Below, piece by piece: positions 56,393 to 64,000 of a stretch of 64,000 nt of DNA (positions within the stretch are counted from its first letter, which is position 1; every line of letters starts with the position of its first letter). The DNA comes from a bacterium. GTDB lineage: Bacteria > Planctomycetota > Planctomycetia > Pirellulales > Pirellulaceae. The stretch spans positions 1 to 64,000 of the forward strand of contig JAUIGN010000014.1 of the NCBI GenBank assembly GCA_030430075.1. Reading direction: 5' to 3'. The position numbers and the translations under genes are program-made. Below the pieces are notes generated by a model. It saw only the letters and a list, made by a program, of their open reading frames with translations. It searched no databases and had not been told where the DNA came from.

Positions 56393-57496
56393 TCACGCGG
56401 AGTCCGACGGGACCAGCCGCTGGGAGATTTTCCGAGCGGTCACGTTGAGCGGATAGTCGGGCAATTCGCTGGGCCGCACCCACCGCATCCCGTTCGCGGC
56501 CGGCGAACCGGCCCGATGGGTTGCCTGGTAGCAAGTCAACTGAATTCGATAGCGGGTCACACTGTGGTTGATCGTTGTCAAACGATTACCCGGTTCGATC
56601 TGCACACCGGTCAACGTCAACACCTTCTCACGTAGCTCGGACTGCAAGGCGGCTCCCCGCTGGCTGACGAGATCAAACCTGGGAAAGTCCCACATCCCGG
56701 CCCAGCGTTCATCCTCGCCGCATTGCCGCAGGAGGACGTGGTCCGCCTTTCGGACGACGACGCACGCTTGCCGAATCGCTGTCACAGCCGCCTTCTTTCT
56801 CATCGCCGGAATCTGATCCTGCAGGCCGGCCGCTTGCGTCGGACACAGGACGGCCAAGGGACACACTTCACAGGCCGGTTGTCGAGGTGTACAGACCTCA
56901 CTTCCCAGTTCCATCAGTGCTTGATTGAATGTACCCACCTGTTTTCTAGGCAGCAGCGACGCTGCAAACTCCCAAAGCAGTCTCTCGCCCGGCGCCGCTT
57001 TCGGATCCTGGTCGTAGGCGAGCAGCCGGCTGTAGAGACGGACCGTGTTTGCTTCCACGATCGGCTGACGCTGGTCAAAGGCGATGGAAAGGATGGCTCC
57101 TGCCGTGTAGCGTCCAATCCCTGGCAACGCGCGGATCGCCGCAAGATCTCGAGGAAACTCGCCCTGATACTCGCTGACGACGACGTTGGCGGCCGCATGC
57201 AACTGGCGAGCTCGCCGGTAATAGCCCAAGCCTTCCCAATGCCGCAACACCGTCGTCTCCGTTGCCGCCGCCAGGTCGGCCACGGTCGGAAACGCCTCGA
57301 GGAACCTCTCATAATAGGGAATGACCGTGGCAACTTGCGTCTGCTGCAGCATGATCTCACTGACCCAAACGCGATAAGGATCCCGGGTTCCGCGCCAAGG
57401 CAGTTCCCGCGCGTGGCGGCGAAACCACGTCAGCAGACGACGGCGGAGACTCTGTCTCCAAGCGGTTGGTGCTGGCTGTTCGCTTGCTGTGGTCAT
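56393..57496 (-). CDS. mutY: A/G-specific adenine DNA glycosylase
   Basis: 367 residues from the ATG at 57496, with AGAGG four bases upstream. ELPWRGTRDPYRVWVSEIMLQQTQV holds the first catalytic acid (Glu). The helix-hairpin-helix is LPGIGRYTAGAI. The iron-sulfur cluster cysteines are C-x6-C-x2-C-x5-C (CTPRQPACEVCPLAVLC). The C-terminal NUDIX-like domain recognises 8-oxoG. The enzyme removes A opposite 8-oxoguanine. One oddity is that the motif holding the second catalytic acid, DGN in E. coli, reads VEANTVRL here, putting Glu where Asp is usual. It is a single gene, divergent from the large PVC-type gene. Confidence 0.93.
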   Translation of the reverse strand: MTTASEQPAPTAWRQSLRRRLLTWFRRHARELPWRGTRDPYRVWVSEIMLQQTQVATVIPYYERFLEAFPTVADLAAATETTVLRHWEGLGYYRRARQLHAAANVVVSEYQGEFPRDLAAIRALPGIGRYTAGAILSIAFDQRQPIVEANTVRLYSRLLAYDQDPKAAPGERLLWEFAASLLPRKQVGTFNQALMELGSEVCTPRQPACEVCPLAVLCPTQAAGLQDQIPAMRKKAAVTAIRQACVVVRKADHVLLRQCGEDERWAGMWDFPRFDLVSQRGAALQSELREKVLTLTGVQIEPGNRLTTINHSVTRYRIQLTCYQATHRAGSPAANGMRWVRPSELPDYPLNVTARKISQRLVPSDSA

Positions 57497-57965
57497 TGAG
57501 CCTCTTTTCTCTCGACCGCACACGGCACTCCTGTCTTCCGCCCCGTCATCTGGGGGCAGCCGCACGAGCCGGCGAACGGACGATCCGGTCGCGGTAAGCT
57601 GCTGCATGACGTAGACTGACCGTCCGCGGCGCCGTCGTCGTCCCGACGTCCCCGGCACCGTTTGCCGCCACCTCGCTTGCCGTCACACGGATCCGCGGTC
57701 TGCCTGTGGTGGAAGACAGCACGGCGAGCCACACCTGCCGGAGATTTGTGAACGTCGGTTTCCTGGATTAAAACAGAGTGTTTCCGATTCACCCAGGGGA
57801 CCGCGCCCGGATTTTGGCCAGACGCAGCAGGGCGGCACAACGGTTGCCAGGCAGCTTCGTTCTGGACCGCGTCCCCTGCCGTTGGGCGTTTTCACGCGGG
57901 CCGCCAAACCATACCGGCGTACGTCTTCACAATCCACACGAGCCCCTCGGACAAACAAAACAACG
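57497..57965. other. Divergent intergenic region, mutY / large PVC-type gene
   Basis: 469 bases with presumed promoters for both genes. No promoter pair, RNA or repeat was recognised. Confidence 0.35.
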
Positions 57966-60900
57966 ATGATGCGACCTCTCCGACTGTCCGCACTCTTTCT
58001 GGTAACGTTGCTGCTCATGCGGCCCTCCTGCAGCGGGGCAGCCGAACCGGTGCTGAAACTTCAGCCCGGTGACCGAATTTCCTATATCGGGAACACGCTG
58101 GCCGATCGCATGCAGCACGCGGGGTGGCTGGAGACCTACCTGCAAGCGCTCCATCCGGATCTCAGGTTGACATTTCGCAACCTGGGGTTTCCCGGCGATG
58201 AACTCAAGACGCGCAACCGCTCGGACAACTTCGGCAGCCCCGATCAGTGGTTGGCCAAGGTCAAGTCCGACGTTGTTTTCTGCTTCTTTGGCTACAACGA
58301 GGCGTTTCGCGGCGAGCCGGGCTTGCCCCGCTTTCGTGCCGATCTCGCCGAGACGATCGATGCGATGCGGGCGCAGAAGTACAACGGAAAATCGGCACCT
58401 CGACTGGTCTTTTTTTCGCCCATCGCTCATGAAAATCTCCACAATCGTCACCTGCCGGATGGGTCCGAGAACAATGCCAATCTGGTGAAGTACACGCAAG
58501 CGATGCGCGAGGTTTGCCGCGACAAGGGAGTGCCGTTTGTCGACTTGTTTCATCCCACGTTGGCGCTCTACGAATCGGCTCAACAACCGCTCACCATGAA
58601 CGGCGTGCATCTCCTGGAACGCGGCAACAAGGCCGTGGCCGAATTGATCACGAGATCTCTGTTCGGCCAGGATCCGCACGGAACCGGTAAGGGGGACTCG
58701 GAACTGGAACGGCTCCGCGCTGCCGTGCTCGACAAGAACCTGTACTGGTTCAGCCGCTACCGGGTTGTCGACGGCTACAATGTCTACGGAGGTCGATCCA
58801 AGCTGAGCTGGTTCGGTATGTCAAACGCGGACGTCATGCGTCGTGAGATGGAGATCTTTGACGTGATGACCGCGAATCGGGATCAGCGCGTATGGGCCGT
58901 TGCAGACGGTCGTGATCTGGTCGTCAAGGACGACAACCTGCCGCCCGAATTGAAGGTCAAGACGAACAAGCCAGGGAAGCTTGAAGGCGAAAAGCATCCC
59001 TATTTTGGCGGCATCGAAGCCATCGAGAAGATGACGGTCGCTGAGGGAATGGAGGTCAACCTGTTCGCCTCCGAGGAGATGTTCCCGGAAGTTGTAAATC
59101 CTGTCCAGATGGCGGTCGACACCGACAGTCGGCTGTTCGTTTCGGTTTGGCCGTCCTATCCCCACTGGAATCCGACGCAACCGCGTAACGATCGGATCAT
59201 CTGCCTTCCCGACGAAGACGGCGACGGCGTGGCCGACAAGTGCACCGTGTTTGCCGACCATTTGAACAGCATTACCGGGTTCGAGTTCTGGGGTGGGGGA
59301 ATGCTGGTTGCGGCACCACCGGAAATCTGGTTCCTCCAGGACACCGACGGCGACGATCGGGCCGATGTGAAGATCCGCATGCTGCAAGGCGTCTCCAGCG
59401 CTGACTCGCACCACAGCGCCAACGCCGTCGTCATTGGCCCCGACGGGGGCATGTACTGGTCCCGCGGCATCTTCAACATCGCCAGCATGGAGACGCCGAC
59501 CCGCACTTATCGCTCGACCGCGTCCGGAGTCCATCGCTTCGATCCCCGGACGTTCGAGATGAGCTTTGTGTTTCCGATCGGTCCGAACCCCCATGGCGAC
59601 GTGTTCGACCGCTGGGGATACCAATTCGCGAACGACGGGACGAGCGGCACCGGCAGCTACGTCAACATCGGCAAGGGCATCGGCAACAAGCAATGGTTTC
59701 AGAAAAGGTGGCGGCCGGTAGCGGCCACGGGAATCTTGTCCAGTCCCCATTTTCCGGAAGAGAATCAGGGGAACTTTCTGATCTGCAATACGATCGGCTT
59801 TCTGGGCGTGTTGCAGCATGAAGTCAAGTACGACGGTGCGGACATCACGGCCGTCGCCGTCGAACCGCTCCTCTTTTCTGACGACCAGAATTTTCGCCCC
59901 ACCGACGTCGAAATCGGCGGTGACGGAGCGCTCTATGTTTCCGACTGGTGCAATGTGCTGATCGGCCATATGCAGCACAACATCCGCGACCCCAACCGGG
60001 ACCACCAGCATGGACGCATTTACCGAGTGACCCACAAGGGCAGCCCGTTGATGACGCCCGTAAGAATGAAAGGCAAACCGGTTGGCGAAGTGTGCGAGAA
60101 CTTTTTCTCCCGCGCCAACAGCGTTCGCTACCGGGCTCGATTGGAATTGAGCGGCCGCGAATCCGAGAGCGGGCTCTCCGAGGTGGCGGAATTTGCTGCA
60201 TCACTGGATCCGGCCAAGGCGAGCGTGCAGCGCGATGAAGCCCAGGCGTTGCTCGAATGCCTCTGGGTGTTTGAAGAGCAGCGGGTCCCCAACATGCCGT
60301 TGCTGAAGAAGGTGTTTCGCGCCCGGGAACCAAGAGTCCGGGCCGCGGCAATCCGTACGCTGGGCCACTGGGGACCAGAGATTACGGATTGGGAACCCAC
60401 CCTGACTGCGGCGGCCCGTGATCCCTCGGCCCTCGTGCGCGCCGAGGCGGCGAAGGCGGCCGTGGCCTTCAAGGGGCTCCCAGCGGCCGAGGTGATCTTT
60501 GAAGTTGCGGCACGACCGACCGACCCGGAGCTCGACGTTGTTCTCAAGTATGCTCGGGGAACGCTCGACATCGACAAGATTGCCCAGGATGCCATCGCTG
60601 CGGGAACGCGCTTGTCGCCGGCGGCACAGGCCTACGTGTTGCGGAATGCCAGCGTCGCCGACTTGCTCAAAATGGATCGAACCGAAGCGGTCTACCAGGC
60701 AATCCTCGCTCGCCCGAATGTTGGCGGCGAGCATTTGCGCGAGTCACTCACCGGGCTGGCCAAGATTCGTCAGGAAGACGAACATGCCATGTTGCTGGGA
60801 CTGATCGAGGCCCGCGATGCGGCTGGTGACGAAAGCCTGCCGGGTCTCGCCGGGCTGCTCGCGAGGACGTCGCCGGGAGCGCTGCGCGCACAGACGGGCC

Positions 60901-62906
60901 GCCTCGAGCGGCTGGCCCTGAACGGGAAGACGGCGACTGCCCGCCAGGCGGCCTACGCGGCCTGGATGGCGGCCCAAGGCTCCGCCGGTGACGCGTTTCT
61001 GGCGGCTTCCCAGAACAAGGAACGCCTTCGCGACTTTCTCAATGCGGTCCCCGCCGTCGCCGATGGCGAGTTGCGAGCTACCCTCTACGCCAAGGTGCAG
61101 CCGCTCACCTCGGAGATGCCGTCTCACCTGGCCGCCGAACCGGGCGGCTCGGCGTTTCAGCAGTCGGGCATCCAGGTCGACTACTTCTATCCCAGTGCCG
61201 CGAACGTGGCCCTGGAGACGCTGGCGAAGATGACTCCCCAGGCCAGTGGGATCGTTGCCGAAATCGACATGAACGTTCCCCAACGCAAACAAGACGATCG
61301 CTTCGCATTGCGATTCACCGGGAATATCCAGGTGCCCAAAACAGGAAGGTACACTTTCGCGACCAGTTCAGACGACGGATCGCGGCTCTATGTTGGTGAC
61401 CAACTGGTGGTCAACAACGATGGCCTGCATGGGATGCGGAAGCAGGCTGGAAATATCGAGCTGACCGCCGGCAGCCATCCGCTGATCGTGACCTATTTTG
61501 ACAACGGCGGCGGCGAAGGGCTGGTCGTCACCTGGTCCGGCCCGGGTTTCGGCGAACAGAAGATTCCCGCCAATCGGCTCGCCGTAAGCGGCCGCGAGAC
61601 GCTGCACGATGTGGCAATCGGGGCGCTGGCGTCGATCCCTGGAAACGAGGCAGAGAAGGTGCATGACCTGGCGGCGCTGGTCAAGGCGGGCAGAAGCCGC
61701 CCGGCTGCCATTCGAGCCCTCCGGCAAGTCCCTGTCGATGCCTGGCCCACCTCCCAGGTTCGACCGTTAGTCGACAACTTGATCGGCTACCTTTCCAGCA
61801 TTCCGGCCCAGTACCGTACCGGTGGTGACGCCCTGGAGGCGGTTGCCCTGGCAAAGGCCTTGGCCCCCCGCCTCCCCACCGACGTTGCCCGGCGGATCGC
61901 CAGTCGACTCGAGAACCTGGATGTCCGCGTCATCGCCATCGGGACGGTGCCTCATCGGATGATCTACGACAAAGAGACGATCGCCGTCCAGGCCGGGAAA
62001 CCGGTCGAGTTTCGTTTTTCGAACACCGACAACATGCCGCACAATTTTGCGATTCTGCAGCCAGGGGCGCTGGAAGAAGTGGGACTCCTGGCCGAAGCGA
62101 CGGCCCGGGATGCGGACGCGATGGCCCGTCACTACATCCCCAGGTCGGACAAGGTGCTGCTGGCCAGCCGCCTCTTGCAGAACGGTGAGAATCAGTCGTT
62201 GAGTTTCACGGCGCCGGCCGCCCCTGGAGTCTATCCGTATGTCTGCACCTATCCGGGCCATTGGCGGCGAATGTATGGTGCGCTCTACGTGGTGGCGGAT
62301 CTGCCCGAGTATCAGGCCGATCCCGCCGCTTACTTGGCGGCCCAGCCGCTGACGATCCGCGATGACTTGCTGAAGTTGAGCACGCGGGGACGCGAATGGA
62401 AGGTCGCGGACCTGATTTCCGAGGTCAAGCCGTTGCCGGAAGGCCGGTCGTTCGCGGTGGGGCAGCAACTCTTCAAGGTCTCCAACTGCGTGGCCTGTCA
62501 TCGCTTGAACAACCAGGGGCAAGTCTTTGGTCCGGACCTGGCCAAATTGGACGGCAAGAAGCAAACCGCCGAACACATTTTGACGTCCCTGATTGAGCCT
62601 TCCAAAGAGATTGACGACAAGTATCGGTCCTACACGTTTCTGCTCGCCAGCGGCAAGGCGGTCACGGGCATGATCATGGAAGAAGATCAGGACGAAGTGA
62701 AGGTGGTCATCGATCCGGTCGCGCAGGGCCGGCCGACCGTCATCCGCAAGTCGGACGTCGAGGAACGATTGCCGGCCAAGGTGTCGTTGATGCCACAAGG
62801 GCTGCTCAACCGGTTATCGCGCGAGGAGATCCTCGATCTTGTCGCCTATGTCGTCGCCCGGGGCGATCAGGACCATCCGCTATTCGAATCACACCATCAG
62901 CATTAA
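57966..62906 (+). CDS. Secreted multi-domain SGNH / PVC-type / HEAT / PA14 / cupredoxin / cytochrome c protein
   Basis: 1,646 residues with a signal peptide (about 1-25). In order: an SGNH-hydrolase-like domain (about 30-230, GDRISYIGNTLADRMQHAGWLETY, ending TMNGVHLLERG); a PVC-type beta-propeller dehydrogenase-like domain (about 345-690, EGMEVNLFASEEMFPEVVNPVQMAVD to GRIYRVTHKG); HEAT-like helices (about 700-1050); a PA14 domain (about 1068-1205, GRYTFATSSDDGSRLYV); a cupredoxin domain (about 1320-1445) with type-1 copper ligands in MPHNFAIL and VCTYPGHWRRM; and a heme domain with CVACH (about 1507). It is probably a periplasmic redox enzyme for a carbohydrate or similar, with copper and heme passing electrons. 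This is inferred from domains. The ThuA gene follows by 99 bases. Confidence 0.9.
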   Translation: MMRPLRLSALFLVTLLLMRPSCSGAAEPVLKLQPGDRISYIGNTLADRMQHAGWLETYLQALHPDLRLTFRNLGFPGDELKTRNRSDNFGSPDQWLAKVKSDVVFCFFGYNEAFRGEPGLPRFRADLAETIDAMRAQKYNGKSAPRLVFFSPIAHENLHNRHLPDGSENNANLVKYTQAMREVCRDKGVPFVDLFHPTLALYESAQQPLTMNGVHLLERGNKAVAELITRSLFGQDPHGTGKGDSELERLRAAVLDKNLYWFSRYRVVDGYNVYGGRSKLSWFGMSNADVMRREMEIFDVMTANRDQRVWAVADGRDLVVKDDNLPPELKVKTNKPGKLEGEKHPYFGGIEAIEKMTVAEGMEVNLFASEEMFPEVVNPVQMAVDTDSRLFVSVWPSYPHWNPTQPRNDRIICLPDEDGDGVADKCTVFADHLNSITGFEFWGGGMLVAAPPEIWFLQDTDGDDRADVKIRMLQGVSSADSHHSANAVVIGPDGGMYWSRGIFNIASMETPTRTYRSTASGVHRFDPRTFEMSFVFPIGPNPHGDVFDRWGYQFANDGTSGTGSYVNIGKGIGNKQWFQKRWRPVAATGILSSPHFPEENQGNFLICNTIGFLGVLQHEVKYDGADITAVAVEPLLFSDDQNFRPTDVEIGGDGALYVSDWCNVLIGHMQHNIRDPNRDHQHGRIYRVTHKGSPLMTPVRMKGKPVGEVCENFFSRANSVRYRARLELSGRESESGLSEVAEFAASLDPAKASVQRDEAQALLECLWVFEEQRVPNMPLLKKVFRAREPRVRAAAIRTLGHWGPEITDWEPTLTAAARDPSALVRAEAAKAAVAFKGLPAAEVIFEVAARPTDPELDVVLKYARGTLDIDKIAQDAIAAGTRLSPAAQAYVLRNASVADLLKMDRTEAVYQAILARPNVGGEHLRESLTGLAKIRQEDEHAMLLGLIEARDAAGDESLPGLAGLLARTSPGALRAQTGRLERLALNGKTATARQAAYAAWMAAQGSAGDAFLAASQNKERLRDFLNAVPAVADGELRATLYAKVQPLTSEMPSHLAAEPGGSAFQQSGIQVDYFYPSAANVALETLAKMTPQASGIVAEIDMNVPQRKQDDRFALRFTGNIQVPKTGRYTFATSSDDGSRLYVGDQLVVNNDGLHGMRKQAGNIELTAGSHPLIVTYFDNGGGEGLVVTWSGPGFGEQKIPANRLAVSGRETLHDVAIGALASIPGNEAEKVHDLAALVKAGRSRPAAIRALRQVPVDAWPTSQVRPLVDNLIGYLSSIPAQYRTGGDALEAVALAKALAPRLPTDVARRIASRLENLDVRVIAIGTVPHRMIYDKETIAVQAGKPVEFRFSNTDNMPHNFAILQPGALEEVGLLAEATARDADAMARHYIPRSDKVLLASRLLQNGENQSLSFTAPAAPGVYPYVCTYPGHWRRMYGALYVVADLPEYQADPAAYLAAQPLTIRDDLLKLSTRGREWKVADLISEVKPLPEGRSFAVGQQLFKVSNCVACHRLNNQGQVFGPDLAKLDGKKQTAEHILTSLIEPSKEIDDKYRSYTFLLASGKAVTGMIMEEDQDEVKVVIDPVAQGRPTVIRKSDVEERLPAKVSLMPQGLLNRLSREEILDLVAYVVARGDQDHPLFESHHQH

Positions 62907-63005
62907 TCCCGACGGGAGTAACTCGCCCGGCGTTCCGGGTGACTGCGTGATCGATTGCCGACCGCAGTAGGTTTCCTTCCCGTTCACATTCCAATGGACA
63001 CCACC

Positions 63006-64000
63006 ATGAGCAAGCTTCTTCACGGTTTCCTGTTATCGCTCGTCGCGAGCTGCGGCTGGGCCCACATCGCAACGGGGGCACCCCTGGAGTTCACGGGAGC
63101 TGAAGGCCCTGGCCAGGGCAAACACATCGTGTTGATCAGCGGCGACGAAGAATATCGGTCGGAAGAAGCCCTGCCGATGCTGGGGAAGATCCTCAGCCAG
63201 CGGCACGGCTTTACCTGCACCGTGCTCTTTTCGATCGACCCGGAGAAGGGATTCATCGACCCACATAATCAAACCAATCTGCCCGGGCTGGAAGCCCTCG
63301 ACGACGCCGACCTGATGATTGTGGCGACCCGTTTTCGGACACCGTCAGCGGAGCAGATGAAGCCGTTTGATGCGTACCTGCAAGCGGGGAAGCCGGTGAT
63401 CGGCTTGCGGACGGCAACCCACGGGTTTCGCGGCAAGTGGGGCTTCTTCGGGCTGCAGGTCCTGGGAGAGAAGTGGGTCGCCCATCACGGCGGTCACAAA
63501 CGCCAGGGGTGCCGCGCGGTCATCGAAGCAGCTCATGCCGATCACCCGGTGCTGCGCGGCGTTAAGGACGTCTTCGCGCCGTCGGACGTCTATACCGTGA
63601 AGAACTTGACGGACGACGCCACCATTCTGCTCCGCGGCGCCGTCACCGAAACGTTGGCTCCGCAATCCAAACCGGTGGAGGGTAAATTGAACGACCCGAT
63701 GATGCCGCTGGCCTGGATGCGGGAATACACGGCGCCGGGCGGTACGAAGGGGCAGGCATTCTGCACGACGATGGGAGCTGCCGTCGACTTCATGAGTGCC
63801 GACCTGCGGCGGCTGGTGGTCAACGCGGCCTATCAACTGACCGGCCTGGACGTTCCCCAGCAGGCCAATGTCGAATTTGTCGACCCGTTCTACCCGAGCT
63901 TTTACGGGTTCATTCGTGACGAAACGTTCTGGGCCACACGCAATCTGCATCCGGAAGATTTCGGTTTGGGCAAGTCGCCCGTGGCCGTTGATCCGCCGGG
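63006..64000 (+). CDS. ThuA-domain protein, exported, 3' end beyond window
   Basis: At least 331 residues, open to the right edge. A signal peptide (about 1-25, ending ATGAP) is followed by the ThuA glutamine-amidotransferase-like fold: GKHIVLISGDEEYRSEEALPMLGKIL, DLMIVATRFRTPSAEQMKPFDAYLQAGKPVIGLRTATHGF, HPVLRGVKDVF and MPLAWMREYTAPGGTKGQAFCTTMGA. ThuA proteins are linked to trehalose and other sugar use, and in planctomycetes are commonly beside PVC-type cytochrome proteins, as here. Probably one transcript with the preceding gene. The reaction is unknown. Confidence 0.88.
   Translation, partial: MSKLLHGFLLSLVASCGWAHIATGAPLEFTGAEGPGQGKHIVLISGDEEYRSEEALPMLGKILSQRHGFTCTVLFSIDPEKGFIDPHNQTNLPGLEALDDADLMIVATRFRTPSAEQMKPFDAYLQAGKPVIGLRTATHGFRGKWGFFGLQVLGEKWVAHHGGHKRQGCRAVIEAAHADHPVLRGVKDVFAPSDVYTVKNLTDDATILLRGAVTETLAPQSKPVEGKLNDPMMPLAWMREYTAPGGTKGQAFCTTMGAAVDFMSADLRRLVVNAAYQLTGLDVPQQANVEFVDPFYPSFYGFIRDETFWATRNLHPEDFGLGKSPVAVDPP

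Noticed and set aside
55863-56534. Minus-strand frame with Cys-Ser-Ala-Arg-rich repeats, 223 codons
   Set aside because: Open only because the minisatellite period is a multiple of three; it overlaps mutY and has no start site.

Overview
The window is a GC-rich bacterial chromosome segment that looks like a planctomycete, probably of the Pirellulales. The lineage call is an inference from gene content. It rests on a giant secreted beta-helix protein with a short N-terminal ESLEDRVVLA motif, an ECF sigma factor paired with a TPR serine/threonine kinase, a sulfatase, a creatininase-family protein, two mono-heme secreted proteins, and a very large secreted cytochrome-c/PVC-type protein followed by a ThuA-domain gene. 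No rRNA, tRNA, insertion sequence, prophage or CRISPR array was recognised.

Layout. 1-5.1 kb: giant secreted repeat protein, cut by the left edge. 5.5-11.3 kb: TPR kinase, ECF sigma factor and a primary-type sigma factor, all leftward. 11.8-12.7 kb: GTPase RbgA. 12.8-18.8 kb: a leftward five-gene run made of GTP cyclohydrolase II, a RibD-type reductase, an unrecognised protein with a methyltransferase-like C-terminal half, a WD40 protein and a sulfotransferase. A VOC-fold gene diverges from it. 19.7-24.3 kb: two more sulfotransferases, a medium-chain dehydrogenase and an enolase-superfamily enzyme. 24.7-27.9 kb: a TetR regulator and a tandem DUF1254/DUF1214 protein, less GC-rich and possibly imported. 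28.4-32.2 kb: a small DUF4190-like protein and two secreted mono-heme proteins. 32.8-41.4 kb: Zn-dehydrogenase, creatininase-type amidohydrolase, sulfatase, two membrane proteins, and a kbl plus sialidase-like operon. 42-54.7 kb: two membrane proteins, then hpf-ptsN-ptsH-ptsI-rne, then tex, a conserved hypothetical and a TPR protein. 55.3-64 kb: DUF456 protein, a 24-nt minisatellite, mutY, the 1,646-aa multi-domain protein and ThuA.

How genes may work together. The most intriguing unit is the 12.8-18.8 kb cluster. GTP cyclohydrolase II, a RibD-related enzyme and a WD-repeat protein are also ingredients of the toxoflavin (tox) azapteridine operon. Here they come with a possible methyltransferase-like protein, a sulfotransferase and a divergent VOC enzyme (the fold of toxoflavin lyase). 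This may be an undescribed GTP-derived metabolite pathway. The PTS genes encode EI, HPr and a IIA protein with no sugar permease beside them, next to a ribosome hibernation factor and RNase E/G, which suggests a regulatory phosphorelay.

Non-coding structure. An intergenic repeat family of about 110-160 bp occurs at least five times, at 34.0, 38.8, 42.4, 50.6 and 55.2 kb. A second small hairpin element flanks the kinase/ECF pair. Three genes look best started at TTG behind strong Shine-Dalgarno sites.
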